Source of the DNA: Candidatus Cloacimonadota bacterium
GTDB lineage: Bacteria; Cloacimonadota; Cloacimonadia; Cloacimonadales; Cloacimonadaceae
Length of the DNA stretch: 6,768 nucleotides
Direction: 5' to 3'
NCBI GenBank assembly: GCA_027318525.1
Contig: DAHVPA010000100.1
Coordinates: 1-6,768, forward strand
Shown: positions 6,087 to 6,768 of the stretch, piece after piece
How the letters are laid out: each line of letters begins with the position of its first letter
How positions within the stretch are numbered: position 1 is the first letter of the stretch
The notes under the pieces: generated by a model
What the model was told of the DNA's origin: nothing
What the model saw: only the letters and a program-made list of their open reading frames with translations
Database searches by the model: none
Position numbers and translations under genes: made by a program

Positions 6087-6699
6087 ACTTATCTGCCTTG
6101 CGCTTATCTTTATGACCTGCAGCGCTTTGCTCCATGCCGACCGCTTGCAGGACAGCTATAACAAGATGCTCGCCACCTATGCCAAAGTCAACTCCTGGCA
6201 GGCAGCCATCACTCAGTCCAACTACTTTGCCCAGTCCCAGTCCACGCTCAAGTCTTCCGGCACTTTCTATTTCCAGCGCGGCAAGGTCGCCATTTATTAC
6301 ACCAAGCCGCAGGTGCAGTATCTGCTGGTCACGGACGGCAAGGTCACCATTTATGACCAGGCGGCGCGCAGTGCCATGCGTTCCGGCTTGCTTTCCAGCG
6401 TGCAATCGCTCAATCCTGTGGAAATCGTCAAAACCTACTGGAATGCTTCTCAAAAGTCTCTGGTTCAAAGCGTGCAAGGCACCACTGCCATTCTGCTTAA
6501 ACCCAAATCGGACAAACAGATAAAGGAAATAACCGTCACTCTGCAAAACAGCACAGGCTATGTCAAAAAGCTCTCCTACCGCGATATTTCAGGCAACACA
6601 GTCAGCCTTTCCTTTACCTCTGGAAAAGTCAATCAGGCGATTCCGAAAAAAATCTGGAACCTGCCCATTCCCAAATCGGTGAAAGTGCTCGAATACTGA
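6073..6699 (+). CDS. lolA: LolA-like outer-membrane lipoprotein carrier protein
   Basis: LolA shuttles lipoproteins across the periplasm from the LolCDE transporter to the outer membrane. The 208-residue protein begins with a signal peptide: MMKIK, a hydrophobic run and LLHA, with likely cleavage after Ala22. A Cys at 16 lacks a proper lipobox, so it is not predicted to be a lipoprotein. The mature part follows the LolA pattern: an amphipathic first helix (LQDSYNKMLATYAKVNSWQA), then ITQSNYF, SSGTFYFQRGKVAIYYTKP (61-79), QYLLVTDGKVTIYD (82-95), a helical middle part, and late strands ending in IPKKIWNLPIPKSVKVLEY. LolA sequences diverge widely, but pattern, length and position after ftsK agree, as in E. 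coli ftsK-lolA. Translation can start at ATG 6073 or the adjacent ATG 6076; GGGAT (6066-6070) is a weak ribosome site, so coupling to ftsK translation is likely. It is the last gene of the operon. Confidence 0.85.
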   Translation: MMKIKLICLALIFMTCSALLHADRLQDSYNKMLATYAKVNSWQAAITQSNYFAQSQSTLKSSGTFYFQRGKVAIYYTKPQVQYLLVTDGKVTIYDQAARSAMRSGLLSSVQSLNPVEIVKTYWNASQKSLVQSVQGTTAILLKPKSDKQIKEITVTLQNSTGYVKKLSYRDISGNTVSLSFTSGKVNQAIPKKIWNLPIPKSVKVLEY

Positions 6700-6716
6700 T
6701 TAAATCCTATTAAATC
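6699..6716 (+). repeat. Short direct repeat ATTAAATC x2
   Basis: ATTAAATC occurs at 6699-6706 and again at 6709-6716, ten bases apart, directly after the lolA stop codon. The spacing is one helical turn. The second copy forms the left foot of the hairpin that follows. It may be chance in AT-rich intergenic DNA. Confidence 0.4.
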
Positions 6717-6746
6717 AGACGGCTTGCGGAGTTTCCGCTGATTTTG
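6712..6746 (+). terminator. Probable terminator hairpin after lolA (element copy 2)
   Basis: AAATCAG (6712-6718) pairs with CTGATTT (6738-6744), and CGG (6720-6722) can pair with CCG (6735-6737). Alternatively GCGGA (6726-6730) pairs with TCCGC (6734-6738) around GTT. A TTTT run follows within the right arm. Its place just after the last operon gene suits a rho-independent terminator, although the U-tract is short. It shares CAGACGGC, a CCGC core and TGATTTTG with the element at 1400-1424. Bases 6747-6768 show nothing recognisable. Confidence 0.45.
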
Positions 6747-6768
6747 GGAACACGCTTTGCATAAATCA

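Noticed and set aside
6073..6135. LolA-like protein as a lipoprotein because of a Cys near residue 16
   Set aside because: The residues before the Cys (FMT) do not form a lipobox, and a good signal peptidase I site follows at LLHA.

Overview
This window is an ordinary chromosomal stretch of a Gram-negative (two-membrane) bacterium. It holds six complete protein genes, the last codons of a seventh, and a few non-coding signals. An LptE-type lipoprotein and a LolA-type carrier imply an outer membrane. The family mix, namely a helix-turn-helix/PTS-IIA fusion, a divergent YchF-like DUF933 protein, a single RsuA/RluB-type pseudouridine synthase and a compact 763-residue FtsK, would fit a deep-branching lineage such as Cloacimonadota. 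That placement is a guess from memory of such genomes and nothing in the sequence proves it. I see no tRNA, rRNA, CRISPR array, insertion sequence or prophage gene.

Layout. (1) Bases 2-58 are probably the last codons of a plus-strand gene. (2) Bases 104-146 form a strong bidirectional terminator between that gene and the convergent minus-strand pair. (3) The minus-strand pair reads leftward: an HTH + PTS EIIA regulator-like protein (1352-675), then purE (669-163), only 5 bases apart. (4) Bases 1353-1462 are a divergent intergenic region with candidate promoters both ways and a small hairpin-like element. (5) A tightly packed plus-strand operon follows: lptE-like lipoprotein (1463-1963), RsuA/RluB pseudouridine synthase (1960-2697), YchF/DUF933-like P-loop protein (2694-3773), FtsK translocase (3795-6086) and LolA-like carrier (6073-6699). 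(6) Bases 6700-6768 hold a short direct repeat and a probable terminator hairpin that resembles the element at 1400-1424.

How the genes fit together. Three of the four junctions in the plus-strand operon overlap (4, 4 and 14 bases) and the fourth is a 21-base gap, so the five genes are probably one transcript with translational coupling. Its two end genes serve outer-membrane assembly (LPS insertion and lipoprotein transport). The middle genes serve rRNA modification, a probable ribosome- or stress-linked nucleotide-binding role, and chromosome segregation at division. The ftsK-lolA adjacency also occurs in Escherichia coli. The minus-strand pair joins a sugar-phosphotransferase-like regulatory protein to a purine biosynthesis enzyme.

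I found no convincing new multi-gene system. The observations most worth a second look are the YchF-like protein that keeps its P-loop but has lost switch I/II signature residues, the HTH-EIIA/purE pairing, the possibly leaderless start of the lptE-like gene, and the related hairpins that flank the five-gene operon.
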